DNA of 60,223 nt from CAINOH01 sp041663565 (GTDB lineage: Archaea; Micrarchaeota; Micrarchaeia; Norongarragalinales; CAINOH01). The stretch is from the NCBI GenBank assembly GCA_041663565.1, contig JBAYMJ010000006.1, positions 1 through 60,223 of the forward strand. Reading direction: 5' to 3'. The notes under the pieces were generated by a model that searched no databases, had not been told where the DNA came from, and saw only the letters and a program-made list of their open reading frames with translations. Made by a program: the position numbers and the translations under genes. This document shows positions 1 through 7,265 of the stretch, in pieces (within the stretch, counting starts at the first letter, position 1; every line of letters begins with the position of its first letter).

Positions 1-36
1 AAATGCATTAATCGCTGCGCATGGCAACGAATTTCG

Positions 37-92
37 GAGAACTGTTACCGCAGTTCTCACCTCTCTGGTGGGTTAACAAACCCACTAGAGGG
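37..92. terminator. two tandem hairpins
   Basis: Two inverted repeats stand side by side. The first has perfect 8-bp arms GAGAACTG (37-44) and CAGTTCTC (51-58). The second has 14-bp arms (61-74 and 79-92) with two G-U wobbles and a 4-nt loop. A short T-run follows. They lie just upstream of a decayed hicB and could terminate transcription from a gene outside the window. The structure is seen; the role is inferred. Confidence 0.5.
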
Positions 93-103
93 GCTTTAGA
101 TAA

Positions 104-300
104 TAATTATTGGACAGTCTCGGGGCGAAGACGGTTACGTCCTGTCGGAAGTCCTGGAACTGCCGGGCTGCCACACCCAGGCGAAGACGCTTGACGAACT
201 TATGAAACGGACCAAGGAAGCCATCAAGACGTATGTTGGTGCAACCTGCGAGGAACTCTCACTGTCAACGTTCATGGGAATACAGAAACTGGCGGTCTGA
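104..300 (+). pseudogene. hicB: decayed hicB antitoxin, copy 1 of 3
   Basis: The translation (frame ending at the TGA 298-300) matches the intact HicB at 26767-26973 over almost its whole length, including the blocks EVLELPGCHTQAKTLDELMKR and FMGIQKLAV. The 5' end is broken: no in-frame ATG remains, and the segment before GEDGY carries an insertion relative to the intact copy. About 30 bases after the stop (301-333) still resemble the first codons of hicA (PKLPSL), then similarity ends. The toxin is therefore lost and the antitoxin has no obvious start. It lies at the left edge of the sugar locus. Confidence 0.75.
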
Positions 301-376
301 TGTGCCCAAGCTACCTTCTCTTCAAAAGGCCCGGTAAAAGACATTAATTAACGGTTTGCAACTAAAGTTACTAGGG

Positions 377-404
377 ATTCCCTCCAAGGCTTTTAGGAGG
401 GAAT
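377..404 (+). promoter_or_regulatory. hairpin enclosing the Shine-Dalgarno of the cytidylyltransferase gene
   Basis: Perfect 9-bp arms ATTCCCTCC (377-385) and GGAGGGAAT (396-404) surround a 10-nt loop. The right arm contains the only Shine-Dalgarno-like sequence (GGAGG, 396-400) for the gene starting at 409. When folded, the RNA would hide the ribosome-binding site, a layout typical of translational switches or thermosensors. The structure is seen; the regulatory role is inferred. Confidence 0.5.
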
Positions 405-408
405 AAAG

Positions 409-1209
409 TTGACGCGTATGGAAGACACTCCAGTTGTGATATGGTGCGGCGGCAAGGGCACCCGCATGCGCGAGGAGACGGAATACAAGCCCAAGCCTAT
501 GGTTGAGATTGGCGGGAAGCCGATACTTTGGCACATAATGAAGACATATTCACACTATGGCTTCCGCAATTTCGTGCTTGCGCTCGGATACAAGGGCAAC
601 ATGATTAGGGAGTACTTTGCCAACTACGACCTGATGAACTCCAATGTCACGCTCAAGCTAGGCTCGAAGGAGCGGATAGTCCCTCTTGACGGCCACGACG
701 AGCGCGACTGGAACGTGACTCTGGTTGACACCGGTCAGGAAGCGATGACCGGCGCGAGACTGAAACGGGTTCAAAAATACGTCGGGAACGGCACGTTCAT
801 GGCTACTTATGGCGATGCGGTAACTGATGAGAGCATCAAGGACCTTTTAGATTTCCACAAGAAACAGCTCAAGCAAAAGAGGATTGCGACAGTGACCGGC
901 ATCCGGCCGCCATCGCGCTTTGGTGAACTGCAACTGGATGGCGATGCGGTAGTTTCGTTCATCGAAAAACCCAAGCTCAACGCTTGGGTCAACGGAGGCT
1001 TTTTCACGCTCGAACAGGACGTGTTCGACTACATCGACGACTCCGAATCGTGCGTTTTTGAAAAGAAGCCTCTTGAGAAGCTTGCACACGACCGAAAACT
1101 TGCAATATACAAACACGAAGGTTTCTGGCACTCTATGGACACTTACAAGGACGCTTTGGATTTGAACGAGCTCTGGGAAAAGGCCGCTCCTTGGAAGGTA
1201 TGGCGATAA
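409..1209 (+). CDS. rfbF: glucose-1-phosphate cytidylyltransferase
   Basis: The enzyme joins CTP and glucose-1-phosphate to give CDP-glucose, the entry step to CDP-linked dideoxy sugars. The 266 residues match the usual family length. The nucleotidyl-transfer signature GGKGTR (14-19) is followed by KPKPMVEIGGKP (27-38), and TYGDAVTD near residue 130 carries the metal-binding Asp. The residues before GGKGTR (IWC) are unusual; most relatives have a hydrophobic LAG there. The TTG at 409 sits 8 nt after GGAGG and is preferred to the ATG at 418. The next gene starts one base after the stop, so the pair is probably co-transcribed. Confidence 0.9.
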   Translation: MTRMEDTPVVIWCGGKGTRMREETEYKPKPMVEIGGKPILWHIMKTYSHYGFRNFVLALGYKGNMIREYFANYDLMNSNVTLKLGSKERIVPLDGHDERDWNVTLVDTGQEAMTGARLKRVQKYVGNGTFMATYGDAVTDESIKDLLDFHKKQLKQKRIATVTGIRPPSRFGELQLDGDAVVSFIEKPKLNAWVNGGFFTLEQDVFDYIDDSESCVFEKKPLEKLAHDRKLAIYKHEGFWHSMDTYKDALDLNELWEKAAPWKVWR

Positions 1210-1210
1210 G

Positions 1211-2203
1211 ATGGCTTCGAACTTCTGGGCACAAAGGCGCGTATTGCTTACAGGAGCCTCTGGACTTGTAGGTTCTTGGCTTGTAAAGGACCTTCTTTCA
1301 AAGGATGCTGAACCGGTCTGCCTAGTCCGTGACTACGTTCCCGACTCGCTTTTCTTTCTTGAAGGCCTTGACAAGAAAGTGACCATAGTCCGCGGAAGCC
1401 TGTCCGATGCTTCCGACATTGGCCGAGCTATAAACGAATACGAGACAGACACAGTAATTCATCTGGGTGCCCAAGCCATCGTAGGAACGGCAAACCGCGA
1501 CCCGATTGGAACTTTCGAGGCTAACATCCAAGGCACTTGGAACGTCCTTGAGGCAGTCAGGCTTCGCGATGACATCGTAAAACGGGCGATAATCGCGTCA
1601 AGCGACAAGGCCTATGGCGACCAGAAGAAGCTTCCCTACGAGGAGGACGCGCCGCTTATGGGCCGCAATCCGTATGATTGTTCGAAAAGCTGTGCCGACC
1701 TGATAAGCCAGTGCTACGCAAGCACTTACAAGCTTCCGATTGCAATATCGCGCTGCGGCAACTTCTTCGGAGGCGGCGACCTGAACTACTCGCGCATCGT
1801 TCCTGGAACGATAAAATCACTCTACGAGGGCAAAAAGCCGGTGATTCGAAGCGACGGCAAGTTCGTCCGCGATTACATTTATGTCAAGGACGCGGTCTCG
1901 GCCTACGAGACGCTTTCCGAGAAATACTCGGAGAAAATCCGCGGCGAGGCATTCAACTTCTCGAACGAACAGAAGATGACCGTTCTTGAGATGGTCAAGG
2001 AAATCTGCAAGCTAATGGGCAAGCCCGAGCACGTCGAGATACTCAACCAAGCTGCTAACGAGATACGCGAGCAGCACCTTTCGGCAAGGAAGGCTAAACA
2101 GGTCCTCGGCTGGAAGTCGCAATACACAATCCAGCAGGGCCTTGTTGAGACCGTCGACTGGTACGTAAAGTTCTTCGATGCTAAGAAAAAATCTCGAAAG
2201 TGA
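1211..2203 (+). CDS. rfbG: CDP-glucose 4,6-dehydratase
   Basis: An extended short-chain dehydrogenase/reductase of 330 residues. The NAD-binding GxxGxxG is GASGLVG (15-21), SSDKAYG holds the active-site region, and YDCSK is the catalytic YxxxK. The block GGGDLNYSRIVPGTI and the RDYIYVKD segment are typical of RfbG rather than GalE. It would turn CDP-glucose into CDP-4-keto-6-deoxyglucose. It follows the cytidylyltransferase that makes its substrate and precedes the fused reductase/dehydrase that would use its product. Confidence 0.85.
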   Translation: MASNFWAQRRVLLTGASGLVGSWLVKDLLSKDAEPVCLVRDYVPDSLFFLEGLDKKVTIVRGSLSDASDIGRAINEYETDTVIHLGAQAIVGTANRDPIGTFEANIQGTWNVLEAVRLRDDIVKRAIIASSDKAYGDQKKLPYEEDAPLMGRNPYDCSKSCADLISQCYASTYKLPIAISRCGNFFGGGDLNYSRIVPGTIKSLYEGKKPVIRSDGKFVRDYIYVKDAVSAYETLSEKYSEKIRGEAFNFSNEQKMTVLEMVKEICKLMGKPEHVEILNQAANEIREQHLSARKAKQVLGWKSQYTIQQGLVETVDWYVKFFDAKKKSRK

Positions 2204-2238
2204 AAGGATTAAACTTTCGGGTCAAAGGGACGTTTTAG

Positions 2239-4413
2239 ATGAGAATACTTGTGACGGGCTCTTCGGGGCTTGTTGGAAAGAACCTAGTTGAGGCGTTGAG
2301 ACAAGAACACGAAGTCTCAGGCCTTTCAACGTCATTCAGTCCTTGGACTGACTTTGCAGTTGACATAAGCGACAAAAAACAGGTAGAAGAGGCACTTGAT
2401 GCTTTCAAGCCTGACGTCATAGTCAATTGTGCCGCTTTTTCAAACGTGGATGGCTGCGAGACCGACCAAAAGAAGGCGCGTGCAGTCAACGTGGACGGGA
2501 CAGGGAACCTTTGCCAGTGGGCAGGCAAGGCCGGTGCAAAGATAATCCAGATTTCGACGGACTACGTTTACTCTGGCGATTCCAAGAAAGCCTACACCGA
2601 GGATAGCCCGGTGGGGCCTTTGAACTTTTATGCAAAGACCAAACTGCTTGCTGAAGAGGAGGTTTCCAAGGTCAAGAACCACGTAATCCTCCGGACAACC
2701 TCAGTCTACGGATTCGACCCAGCTGGAAAGAACTTTTTGATGCAGCTTTTGGAAGCAAAGAAAAAGCGCAAGATACCCACAGATCAGGTCAACAACCCTA
2801 CTGATGTCAAGCTTCTTTGCCAGTACGTCGTTCAGGTCATAGCCAAGGACATACGCGGGACGTACTTGGCTACCGGACCGGAATCCCTTGACCGTTACTC
2901 GTTTGCCCAGAAGATAATCAAGGCTTTTGGCCTTGAACCGGTCCTTTTCGAACCTGCAAAGACTTCGGAGCTAGGCCAGAAGGCAAAAAGGCCTCTTGAC
3001 CTTTCCACAAGCTCGGCAAGGCTGCAAAAACTTACTGGAATAGTCCCGCAAAATATTGACGGGAGCCTGCAAAGGATAAAAGCAGAAATGGCTTCCCCGG
3101 AAGGCATCGAGAAAATCATTTTTGCACAGGTAGAAGGCTATTACGCTGCCAAGTTCGCTGGCAGGAAATTCAAGGTCGGCGAGCAGTTCATCAATGCGGC
3201 AAACAAGGTCTTCGACGCTGACGAGATGCAGAACGGCGTGCGTGCTGTCCTTGACGGCTGGTGGACCGAAGGCCGTTTTGCCTTGGAATTCGAGAAGAAA
3301 CTGGCTTCTTTTCTCGGAGTGAAGTACGTCGCGCTCACCAACTCGGGTTCGTCTTCCAACCTCGTGGCGTTCTCAAGCCTTATGTCGCCTCTTTTGAAGG
3401 AGCGCGCGATAAAGCCTGGAGATGAAATCATAGCAGTCGCAGCCGGCTTTCCTACCACGGTAAACCCGATTATCCAAACCGGCTGCATCCCGGTCTTTGT
3501 GGACATTGACCTTGACACTCTGAACATAAACCCTGCGCTCATTGAGAAGGCGATTACACCAAAGACCAAGGCGATTATGATTGCGCATAGCCTTGGAAAC
3601 CCGTTTGATTTGGACGCAATCATGGCAATAGCCAAAAAGCACAAGCTGTGGGTAATCGAGGATTCCTGCGACGCGCTTGGTGCGGAGTGGGACGACAAGA
3701 AGGTCGGAAGCATCGCGGACATCGCCACGTTCAGTTTCTATCCTGCACACCAGATGACCATGGGTGAGGGCGGCGCGATTGCAACCAGCAACCCATTGCT
3801 TTACCGGATTATCTGCTCTGTCCGTGATTGGGGCCGCGACTGCTGGTGCAAGCCCGGAAAGGACAACACCTGTGGCTGCCGTTTTACCCAGCAGCACGGC
3901 AAACTGCCCTTTGGCTTCGACCACAAGTACGTCTATTCCCACACCGGATACAATCTCAAGCTTACGGACATGCAGGTGGCTATCGGGCTTGCGCAGCTGA
4001 AGAAGCTTCCAAGGTTTGCGCAGGCACGAAGGTCCAACAAGGCCAAGCTGCTCAAGGCGCTTGGCAAGTATTCCGACTATTTCCTCTTCCAAAAACCGCT
4101 TGCGAAGGCCAACCCATGCTGGTTCGGGTTCACCATTACCCTGAAGGAAGGCTGCCCGTTCTCACGCATTGACTTGGTCAAGTTCCTTGACTCGAAGAAA
4201 ATCAACACGCGGCCGGTTTTTGGCGGCAACCTTACCAAGCAGCCGTACTTTGAGCACGTGACCCACAGGGTGGTTGGCGAACAGGCTAACACTGATTACG
4301 TGATGAACAACACGTTCTGGATTAGCTGCGACCCTGCGCTCACTGACGAGAAGATAGGATATATAACGCAGGCGTTTGATGAATTCGTTTCTCGAAATAC
4401 ACAAATCGTCTAA
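2239..4413 (+). CDS. fusion of RmlD-like NDP-sugar reductase and RfbH/E1-type 3-dehydrase
   Basis: Two enzymes share one 724-residue chain. Residues 1 to about 280 are an RmlD-like reductase (GSSGLVG at 7-13, STDYVY, YAKTK). Residues about 300-724 are a DegT/RfbH-type PLP protein close to CDP-4-keto-6-deoxyglucose 3-dehydrase (E1). Two E1 hallmarks are visible. First, PLP lysine is replaced by His in YPAHQMTMGEGG. Second, four cysteines follow the E1 [2Fe-2S] pattern C-x57-C-x-C-x7-C, running from EDSC to DCWC and NTC. E1 removes the C3 hydroxyl and the RmlD-like part could reduce C4. No E3-type ferredoxin reductase is seen in the window. The order is unbroken in frame, so the fusion looks real. 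Confidence 0.85.
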   Translation: MRILVTGSSGLVGKNLVEALRQEHEVSGLSTSFSPWTDFAVDISDKKQVEEALDAFKPDVIVNCAAFSNVDGCETDQKKARAVNVDGTGNLCQWAGKAGAKIIQISTDYVYSGDSKKAYTEDSPVGPLNFYAKTKLLAEEEVSKVKNHVILRTTSVYGFDPAGKNFLMQLLEAKKKRKIPTDQVNNPTDVKLLCQYVVQVIAKDIRGTYLATGPESLDRYSFAQKIIKAFGLEPVLFEPAKTSELGQKAKRPLDLSTSSARLQKLTGIVPQNIDGSLQRIKAEMASPEGIEKIIFAQVEGYYAAKFAGRKFKVGEQFINAANKVFDADEMQNGVRAVLDGWWTEGRFALEFEKKLASFLGVKYVALTNSGSSSNLVAFSSLMSPLLKERAIKPGDEIIAVAAGFPTTVNPIIQTGCIPVFVDIDLDTLNINPALIEKAITPKTKAIMIAHSLGNPFDLDAIMAIAKKHKLWVIEDSCDALGAEWDDKKVGSIADIATFSFYPAHQMTMGEGGAIATSNPLLYRIICSVRDWGRDCWCKPGKDNTCGCRFTQQHGKLPFGFDHKYVYSHTGYNLKLTDMQVAIGLAQLKKLPRFAQARRSNKAKLLKALGKYSDYFLFQKPLAKANPCWFGFTITLKEGCPFSRIDLVKFLDSKKINTRPVFGGNLTKQPYFEHVTHRVVGEQANTDYVMNNTFWISCDPALTDEKIGYITQAFDEFVSRNTQIV

Positions 4414-4456
4414 AAAAAATAAGGTATGATGTGGGCGACGATACGCTCACTTTCGG

Positions 4457-5257
4457 CTACTTTGTTGTGCGTCCTGTTGAATCGCCGATGACGAGGTAAT
4501 CCGAGTCTTGCCCGTATCGGGTTATCGCAAACTCCGGCAGCCGCGATTCTACGATTTGCCTTGCCATTTTGACTGCCTGCTCAAGCTTTGTTCCTGCAAC
4601 TAGGCACACTAGTTTCTTCTTGTCTATTCCCGTATCCCATAATGCGAGTATGTCGAAAGCGTCTTTCCATATTTTTGAAGTCAGGTAACTGACGTTGGCT
4701 TTGGGTTGCCTAGACTGGTCAGTTCGGGATATGATTGCCACGCACTTGTACAAAAGCAGGAGCTCTTTTTCCGGGACAGTAATCACAACCTTATCATCAA
4801 GAATCATTTCCGCATTGTGTCTTACCAAGTGCTTCCAGGTAATGTTCATGCCCCTTTCTTTCCACTCGCGTGACAGCACATCCAAGTCGATGATGATGTC
4901 CGTTGGAACTGCGCCGGGAACGGTTTTCGTCCAAGGCTTGTCCGGATAAATTCCCCGTTTTTTGTATCCCCCTTCCTTGCAATAGTGAAATTCAAAGGAC
5001 TGCTTTCCCTCGGCGTTGGGAAATACCAAGTCGATGTCTTTTGAGCCAAGGGGATTGAAAGATTCGCGGCCGTCTTCGGGCGCGATACCTTCCCCTTGGC
5101 CGCTTCCGTGAAAATCCTTGGTGTAGTGGTACACCGCCCATCCGCCGACTAGGTATGCTGTACGCTTGTTCTTGCCGAGCCAATGGGCTATGCTCACCAG
5201 TTCGTCCTTGCTCTGGTCGGTGATTTCCGGGGAGTATCCGGCTATGCCTGTTGCCAT
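4457..5257 (-). CDS. AbiEii-like nucleotidyltransferase (type IV-like toxin)
   Basis: A 266-residue protein with a nucleotidyltransferase core: YLVGGWAVY near residue 35 and SKDIDLVF near residue 72, giving the GG and DxD pattern of AbiEii-type enzymes, which nucleotidylate RNA or tRNA to stop growth. It overlaps the upstream gene by 16 bases (5242-5257), as AbiEi/AbiEii pairs often do. It is transcribed against the sugar genes and ends about 43 bases from the fused reductase/dehydrase. The family call rests on these motifs and on the neighbour; a housekeeping nucleotidyltransferase is the alternative. Confidence 0.65.
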   Translation of the reverse strand: MATGIAGYSPEITDQSKDELVSIAHWLGKNKRTAYLVGGWAVYHYTKDFHGSGQGEGIAPEDGRESFNPLGSKDIDLVFPNAEGKQSFEFHYCKEGGYKKRGIYPDKPWTKTVPGAVPTDIIIDLDVLSREWKERGMNITWKHLVRHNAEMILDDKVVITVPEKELLLLYKCVAIISRTDQSRQPKANVSYLTSKIWKDAFDILALWDTGIDKKKLVCLVAGTKLEQAVKMARQIVESRLPEFAITRYGQDSDYLVIGDSTGRTTK

Positions 5258-5841
5258 TGTTCCGCCTTCTTCTTAATCCAATTGTCCGTGCCGTAGGCAT
5301 AATTTGACGAGTACATGTCTAATAATGTGCGGGAAAAACTTGTCAGCAAAACTTCCTTTTTCTTTGTTGACTTGACGGGAACGTCCTGGGGGTAGACGTT
5401 GATGATGGTCGTACCCTTGGCCAGCTGCGAGAGCTCCTGCACCGCGTTTTGTGCATGGCCGTCAGTTGGCGAATAAACGTGTATCGTCGGGTCGCGCAGG
5501 TAGTCGTCATAGTATTTCCAGGCCGAAGTCAGGCAGTAAGTGAACCCCTTCTCATTCAAAAAGTCCTTGGCAGCCTCGACGCTGATTGCAAGGTGGTAGG
5601 TAGCCAGGGGTTTTGGGAACGTGCGGTATGCTGCAAACAACGAGAGCAGCCCCGGCCAGGTGAGTATCGAGTATTTCTTTCCCGTTTTTGAGATTACGTG
5701 CTTTTCCTGCAGGAAATTGACAAGATAATGGGCAGTGCCGAAGCTGGTGCCCGCCTTTTTCCAGACTTCGTACTGGGAAAACTTTTCCAGCTCGATTATG
5801 GCTTCCAACGCAGCTAACGTCTTAGGCTTAGCTAAATCCAT
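5242..5841 (-). CDS. AbiEi-like winged-helix antitoxin/regulator
   Basis: A 199-residue protein. The first 70 residues look like a winged helix (YEVWKKAGTSFGTAHYLVNFLQEKHVI). The rest resembles the AbiEi C-terminal region, with a block around YCLTSAWKYYDDYLRDPTIHVY. AbiEi proteins repress their own operon through inverted repeats and counter AbiEii. Here two tandem inverted repeats lie directly upstream of the start. Its stop overlaps the toxin gene, so translation is probably coupled. The ATG at 5841 is the only good start. Confidence 0.65.
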   Translation of the reverse strand: MDLAKPKTLAALEAIIELEKFSQYEVWKKAGTSFGTAHYLVNFLQEKHVISKTGKKYSILTWPGLLSLFAAYRTFPKPLATYHLAISVEAAKDFLNEKGFTYCLTSAWKYYDDYLRDPTIHVYSPTDGHAQNAVQELSQLAKGTTIINVYPQDVPVKSTKKKEVLLTSFSRTLLDMYSSNYAYGTDNWIKKKAEQWQQA

Positions 5842-5843
5842 AT

Positions 5844-5878
5844 ATCAACCACTGATTAAATTATCAATAACCATTGAT
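5844..5878 (-). promoter_or_regulatory. tandem inverted-repeat operator of the AbiEi/AbiEii pair
   Basis: Two palindromic boxes: ATCA-5 nt-TGAT (5844-5856) and ATCAAT-AACC-ATTGAT (5863-5878), with centres about 20 bp apart, i.e. two helical turns. A flanking arm TTGATATAT also pairs with ATATATCAA next to the start codon. Position and spacing fit autorepression by the AbiEi-like regulator. Structure seen, function inferred. Confidence 0.55.
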
Positions 5879-5892
5879 ATATATGTTTCGGT

Positions 5893-5998
5893 TTCCGCGA
5901 ATGCGAGAAAAAAGGCTGGACGCCCTATGCATGACTGGGACGCGTATGACGTGCGTCGGCCAATCATGAAGATTCCTTATCCTGAGAAATGGGCATAA
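5893..5998 (+). pseudogene. fragment of a B12-type radical SAM gene
   Basis: The end of this segment reads DWDAYDVRRPIMKIPYPE and then stops; the intact radical SAM protein at 25105-26574 has DWNEYDMRRPIMKTPYPE near its C-terminus. Just upstream, in another frame, ECEKKGW resembles CEKNSW at the matching place. The fragment therefore continues leftward across a frameshift and then ends. It is a short relic of a second gene copy, left between the AbiE pair and the RmlC-like gene. No start or other domain remains. Confidence 0.7.
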
Positions 5999-6004
5999 AA
6001 CATA

Positions 6005-6063
6005 CATTTCGTCTAAACTTCAGACAAAATGATAGTCATTTTGGTTTATTTTCAGACGAAATG
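6005..6063. repeat. nested 59-bp palindromic structure
   Basis: Outer arms CATTTCGTCT (6005-6014) and AGACGAAATG (6054-6063) are perfect complements. Inside lie CAAAATGA (6025-6032) and TCATTTTG (6036-6043) around 3 nt. The sequence could form a long hairpin or cruciform. It also holds near-direct repeats of AGACRAAATGATA. It directly follows the radical SAM relic. Role unknown: terminator, operator or scar of a mobile element. Confidence 0.55.
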
Positions 6064-6130
6064 ATAACATAATGGTTTTTGGGCCCTGCAGGCTACAATC
6101 GTCATCCCTCCTAGGCATCCCCCTTTTTCA

Positions 6131-6163
6131 AGGACCGTAAAACTTCAACTATCCGCCGGTCCT
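6131..6163. promoter_or_regulatory. inverted repeat upstream of the RmlC-like gene
   Basis: Arms AGGACCG (6131-6137) and CGGTCCT (6157-6163) with a 19-nt spacer lie about 90 bp before the start of the next gene. An A/T-rich stretch and the Shine-Dalgarno AGGTGA (6240-6245) follow. A regulatory role is possible but unsupported. Confidence 0.3.
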
Positions 6164-6252
6164 GAAGGTTTAAAGCTATCCGAAAACCAAAACAATAATA
6201 TCACAAACAATGCCGTGCCTTAGTACACAGGACACAATTAGGTGAAACGCAA

Positions 6253-6708
6253 ATGATTGACGGAGTCAAGGTAATCCCGCTTAAGCAGATTCCCGACGAG
6301 CGGGGAAAAATCATGCACATGCTCAAGGTCACTGACCCGTATTTCGAGAAATTCGGCGAAATCTACTTCTCGCTTGCCTGGCCGGGAGCGGTCAAGGCGT
6401 GGCACCTGCACAAGACGATGACGTTGAACTACGCGGTTGTCAGTGGACGGATTAAGCTCGTCCTTTACGACCAGCGGCCGGATTCGCCCACAAAGGGCGA
6501 GATAATGGAGCTTTTCATAGGCGAAGACAACTACTGCCTTGTCATAGTGCCGCCCGGGATAGTCAATGGTTTCAAGCCATACGGCGACGACTCCAAGCCC
6601 GCGATTGTGGCGAACTGCGCCACCGAGCCGCACTCTGCTGACGAGATAATCCGGATTGACCCGTTTTCCAAGGACATTCCATACAAGTGGGACTTGAAGC
6701 ACGGCTGA
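6253..6708 (+). CDS. RmlC-like NDP-4-keto-6-deoxyhexose 3,5-epimerase family protein
   Basis: A 151-residue cupin of the RmlC family. AWHLHKTMTLNY near residue 53 carries the histidines around the active site, and GRIKLVLYDQRPDSPTKGE and VPPGIVNGFK match the family core. It is somewhat shorter than classical RmlC (about 180). A strong Shine-Dalgarno (AGGTGA) precedes the ATG. Near the CDP-sugar genes it could supply the C5 epimerase step needed for ascarylose-type sugars; that assignment is inference. The accessory island begins 13 bases after its stop. Confidence 0.75.
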   Translation: MIDGVKVIPLKQIPDERGKIMHMLKVTDPYFEKFGEIYFSLAWPGAVKAWHLHKTMTLNYAVVSGRIKLVLYDQRPDSPTKGEIMELFIGEDNYCLVIVPPGIVNGFKPYGDDSKPAIVANCATEPHSADEIIRIDPFSKDIPYKWDLKHG

Positions 6709-6720
6709 TACCCTTTAGGC

Positions 6721-6812
6721 AAATACGTATCTTTTTGAGTAGTCCGGCACCAAAGTAATTACGAATTAGGAAAGCGGCACAGGAAGGGACGCAAAAAAAC
6801 TTCGATGGGAGC
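6721..6812 (+). repeat. dispersed intergenic repeat, copy A
   Basis: About 92 bp closely related to copy B (8256-8352). Shared blocks are atctttttgag, accaaRgtaattacgaRttagg, aaagcggcac, ggaagggacgc and gatgggagc. It starts right after the RmlC-like stop codon, has the same orientation as B and C, and lacks a 6-bp piece (cagcgg) present in both of them. No open frame is evidently conserved. Confidence 0.7.
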
Positions 6813-6968
6813 AAATGACGTTGCCACAAGTGAAAGCTTCCGGTTATGCCATAGCAACCGCAAATTTACTGCCCGGTTATTAACTTTGAATCAATAAGAG
6901 TTTTGTAGGCAGCACATCCGAATGGGACGGTTTTTAACCGAAGGCAGACTACTTGCCTAAGCAGTCGG

Positions 6969-6994
6969 TTGGCGCCAATTGTATAATATGGAGG
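6969..6994 (+). promoter_or_regulatory. palindrome, TATA-like box and ribosome site before the PIN pair
   Basis: A perfect 10-bp palindrome TTGGCGCCAA (6969-6978) abuts the TATA-like TGTATAAT and is followed by GGAGG (6990-6994), 10 nt before the ATG at 7005. A palindrome overlapping the promoter is the usual arrangement for autoregulated toxin-antitoxin operons. Confidence 0.4.
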
Positions 6995-7004
6995 CGATGA
7001 CGTT

Positions 7005-7247
7005 ATGCCAAATGATGCGGAAGTAGATGCAGCAAAGGCAGCGAGAGTCGCCAAGGAATACGCGGTTTCTGTAAGCCCGATGGCGGACTTCACTTTCAGG
7101 ATTTCTTCAGTGAACAGGAACACCCACGAAAACATATGGAAGGTCCTGTGCGAGTACTTCAGCGCAGCTTCTGACAAGCAAGCCACCGCGTATACCATCA
7201 AGGTGGACGTTTCGAAAGGTACCGTCGTAGACATCAACAGAACCTAA
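7005..7247 (+). CDS. 80-residue protein paired with a PIN-domain protein
   Basis: I do not recognise a family with confidence. The N-terminal third is an Ala/Lys helix; the rest looks like a small alpha/beta fold (FRISSVNRNTHENIWKVLCEYF, then YTIKVDVSKGTVVDINR), which recalls PepSY-like strands. GGAGG lies 10 nt upstream of the ATG. It ends 18 bases before the PIN gene on the same strand, the usual position of an antitoxin, but no DNA-binding motif is obvious. A candidate antitoxin by context only. Confidence 0.5.
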   Translation: MPNDAEVDAAKAARVAKEYAVSVSPMADFTFRISSVNRNTHENIWKVLCEYFSAASDKQATAYTIKVDVSKGTVVDINRT

Positions 7248-7265
7248 GCCAGAGGGTATGGCAGG

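Noticed and set aside
3373..4092. Open frame antisense to the E1-type domain
   Set aside because: Shadow of the conserved PLP/Fe-S domain; no features of its own.
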